A stretch of DNA of 8,377 nucleotides from Acidobacteriaceae bacterium (lineage in GTDB: Bacteria > Acidobacteriota > Terriglobia > Terriglobales > Acidobacteriaceae). The notes under the pieces are model-generated. The model saw only the letters and a list, made by a program, of their open reading frames with translations. It was not told where the DNA came from and ran no database searches. The translations under genes were made by a program, and so were the position numbers. Position 1 is the stretch's first letter; each line of letters begins with the position of its first letter. Positions 7,040 through 8,377 of this stretch are shown piece by piece. The stretch is taken from NCBI GenBank assembly GCA_030040395.1, contig JASHTU010000629.1:1-8377 (forward strand), written 5' to 3'.

Positions 7040-8047
7040 GTGAGCCGGAGAAGCATCATCCTTTGGGTGATCGTCGCCGCCGTTGCGGGCGGAATTGCGG
7101 TCGCGGTGCTGAGCCTCCACCAGTGGAAACCGAAGCTGACCACCCTCCAGGGGGCCGTGATGCAGCGCGCCGCCGATCCACGAAGGGAGTCGCCCATTGC
7201 CGGCGCGCTGGTTACCGCGTCGAAGGAGGGTGTCTCCACGAGCACTCAATCCGATTCCTCGGGATACTTCAAAATCACCTTCCCCGACGTCATCTGGCCG
7301 GGACAAACCGTCGACCTCAACTTCAGCGCTCCCAATTACCGGCCCTTGAATCTCAGCCTGCAGATGACCTTTCGCTCCACGGCCAGAAGGCTCATCATCG
7401 CCGAAATGAACCCGGCCGCACAGCCGGCTGTGATCCCCGTTTCCAATAAACCCCTCACCGTGGTTTCGAACATTCGCATCCGCTACACGGTCAACTCCGC
7501 GGCGGCGGAGAACGTCGGCGGCCTGGTGAAGACTTTTCAGGTCGTCAATCAAGGCGATGTTCCCTGCCGGAAGCAGAGCCCTTGCTCGCCTGACGGCGCC
7601 TGGAAGGCCGCCACCGGTTCCGTAACCCTCGACGCGGGCCTGGGCAATGAGTTTCGCGATGTGCGCGCCTCCTGCATCGCCGGGCCCTGCCCGTTTACCC
7701 GCATCAATCGCGGCGGCTGGGAACATGGCGGGCGCACCATCGTGGTTTCCGCCACTGATTGGTCCGACACCGCCACCTTCCTGCTTGAGGCGGAAGTGTT
7801 CCACACCACCATCGACTCCAATGTGCGCGAATCCTATCCGGTCATCTTCGACCGCACGCTCAACTTCACTTTACCGGCGACCCAGGAAGGGGTCAGCATC
7901 GAGGCGGAAATCAACGGCGAGCAAATGGTCTTTCCCGTTGGCCCCGACGTGTACCTGAGTTGGGCTGTCTGCACCGTGCGCACCAACGGAAACGGCGAAC
8001 AATCCACGGTGTATCAGTGCGCGCTAAGGCCCGGTTACCAGTTCTAG
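7040..8047 (+). CDS. Membrane-anchored protein with carboxypeptidase regulatory-like domain; function unknown
   Basis: This is a 335-aa protein of unknown function. Residues 6-26 form one hydrophobic segment after a short basic start (MSRRS), giving an uncleaved anchor or signal peptide with the rest outside the cytoplasm. Residues about 36-110 look like a carboxypeptidase regulatory-like beta-sandwich (CarboxypepD_reg): PIAGALVTA, the DSSGYFKI turn and a V-LNFSAPNY strand. Such domains occur in many surface proteins without peptidase activity, and no peptidase catalytic domain is present. Residues about 140-335 match nothing I recognise. They contain six cysteines in three close pairs (176/182, 212/217, 311/327), suggesting three disulfides. 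The GTG at 7040 is the only reasonable start: a TAA lies in frame at 7028 and a later start would cut the membrane segment. The ribosome binding site is weak. The gene is divergent from the glycoamylase-like gene, but a shared role is unproven. Confidence 0.85.
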   Translation: MSRRSIILWVIVAAVAGGIAVAVLSLHQWKPKLTTLQGAVMQRAADPRRESPIAGALVTASKEGVSTSTQSDSSGYFKITFPDVIWPGQTVDLNFSAPNYRPLNLSLQMTFRSTARRLIIAEMNPAAQPAVIPVSNKPLTVVSNIRIRYTVNSAAAENVGGLVKTFQVVNQGDVPCRKQSPCSPDGAWKAATGSVTLDAGLGNEFRDVRASCIAGPCPFTRINRGGWEHGGRTIVVSATDWSDTATFLLEAEVFHTTIDSNVRESYPVIFDRTLNFTLPATQEGVSIEAEINGEQMVFPVGPDVYLSWAVCTVRTNGNGEQSTVYQCALRPGYQF

Positions 8048-8050
8048 CGG

Positions 8051-8071
8051 TCAGCTCTCAGCCCTCAGCCA
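8051..8071. repeat. Three tandem TCAGCYM heptamers in a convergent spacer
   Basis: The units TCAGCTC, TCAGCCC and TCAGCCA follow each other without gaps at 8051, 8058 and 8065, just after the stop codon at 8047. Short degenerate heptamers of this kind sit between genes in several acidobacterial genomes, as far as I recall. The spacer up to 8134 contains nothing else recognisable, and no T-run terminator for either converging gene. Confidence 0.55.
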
Positions 8072-8134
8072 GCGCGCCGGCGAATCGAGGAATTGATCCT
8101 GCCCAACCAGCGGCGCTAATAGCCAAAAGCTGTC

Positions 8135-8377
8135 CTACCCCACCGCCTGCACCGCGCCTTTGCCCACCAGTTCCTCCACGCGCTCCACCCAGGCGCGGTC
8201 GGCCGCCACGCTCATCCCGTCAGGCTCCAGGATTACCGCGTATTCGCCTTTCTTTTCCAGTTGCAGCATCACCTTTCCCGGTCCCGGCGCGGCGTCCGCG
8301 GCGCTCTTCAAACCGGCCAGCATCTCTTCGCTGGCGCGGTCGAGATTGATGCGGATCCGCACCCCGGCCGGCAGCTT
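8135..8377 (-). CDS. dnaE: DNA polymerase III alpha subunit, C-terminal end (cut by right edge)
   Basis: The frame is open from the right edge (8377) to the TAG at 8137-8135, giving the last 80 residues. A GTG at 8362 could look like a start, but the frame continues in from the edge with KLPAG and the domain would otherwise begin mid-strand. The sequence (VRIRINLDRASEEMLAGL, a proline/glycine turn at PGPGKVMLQL, then an ADRAWVERVEELVG helix) resembles the extreme C-terminal region that follows the OB fold in bacterial DnaE replicative polymerases. No catalytic residues are within the window, so the assignment rests on this tail alone. If right, it places the glucan locus next to a housekeeping replication gene. 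It converges on the gene ending at 8047 with an 87-bp spacer. Confidence 0.7.
   Translation of the reverse strand, partial: KLPAGVRIRINLDRASEEMLAGLKSAADAAPGPGKVMLQLEKKGEYAVILEPDGMSVAADRAWVERVEELVGKGAVQAVG

Noticed and set aside
6890..7804. In-frame upstream extension of the glycoamylase-like gene (305 codons)
   Set aside because: It runs antisense through the carboxypeptidase-regulatory-domain gene, shows no family motif, and would bury the Tat signal in the middle of the protein. The ATG at 6889 is preferred.
8135..8362. A complete 75-aa small protein starting at the GTG at 8362
   Set aside because: The frame is open to the window edge and the sequence resembles an internal-to-C-terminal stretch of DnaE, so it is better read as the tail of a longer gene.

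Overview
The window is GC-rich, densely coding bacterial chromosome. The gene content fits a Gram-negative soil bacterium, most likely an Acidobacteriota member. The basis is a family-level impression of the proteins: a cyclic-glucan-synthase-type enzyme, a membrane-anchored carboxypeptidase-regulatory-domain protein, a DnaE C-terminus, and short TCAGCYC heptamer repeats between genes. No rRNA or tRNA is present to confirm this, and taxonomy is inference.

Layout, left to right: (1) 1-3156, minus strand: the N-terminal 1,052 codons of a very large cyclic beta-1,2-glucan synthase (NdvB/ChvB/Cgs family), cut by the left edge. It contains the complete GT84-type glucosyltransferase core, its membrane segments and the start of the cyclization (glycoamylase-like) domain. 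(2) 3164-5038, minus strand: a fused TMD-NBD ABC exporter. Its stop codon lies 7 nt before the synthase start, so the two form an operon in the order exporter-synthase. (3) 5039-5476: a 438-bp non-coding stretch with small inverted repeats. (4) 5477-6889, minus strand: a Tat-exported stand-alone glycoamylase-like protein (PF10091, GH144/GH189-related). (5) 6890-7039: a divergent intergenic region. (6) 7040-8047, plus strand: a membrane-anchored protein with a carboxypeptidase regulatory-like domain and an unrecognised C-terminal region with six cysteines. (7) 8048-8134: a convergent spacer with three tandem heptamers. (8) 8135-8377, minus strand: the last 80 residues of what looks like DNA polymerase III alpha (dnaE), cut by the right edge.

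The three minus-strand genes at 1-6889 make a coherent glucan locus. The synthase would polymerise UDP-glucose into beta-1,2-glucan and cyclise it on the cytoplasmic side. The co-transcribed ABC protein is well placed to export the product. The Tat-secreted protein is related to known beta-1,2-glucanases and could trim, remodel or degrade the glucan outside the cytoplasm. The functional link is inferred from families and gene order. The most notable points are the exporter/synthase operon and the presence of both a synthase-embedded and a free, secreted version of the same domain family.
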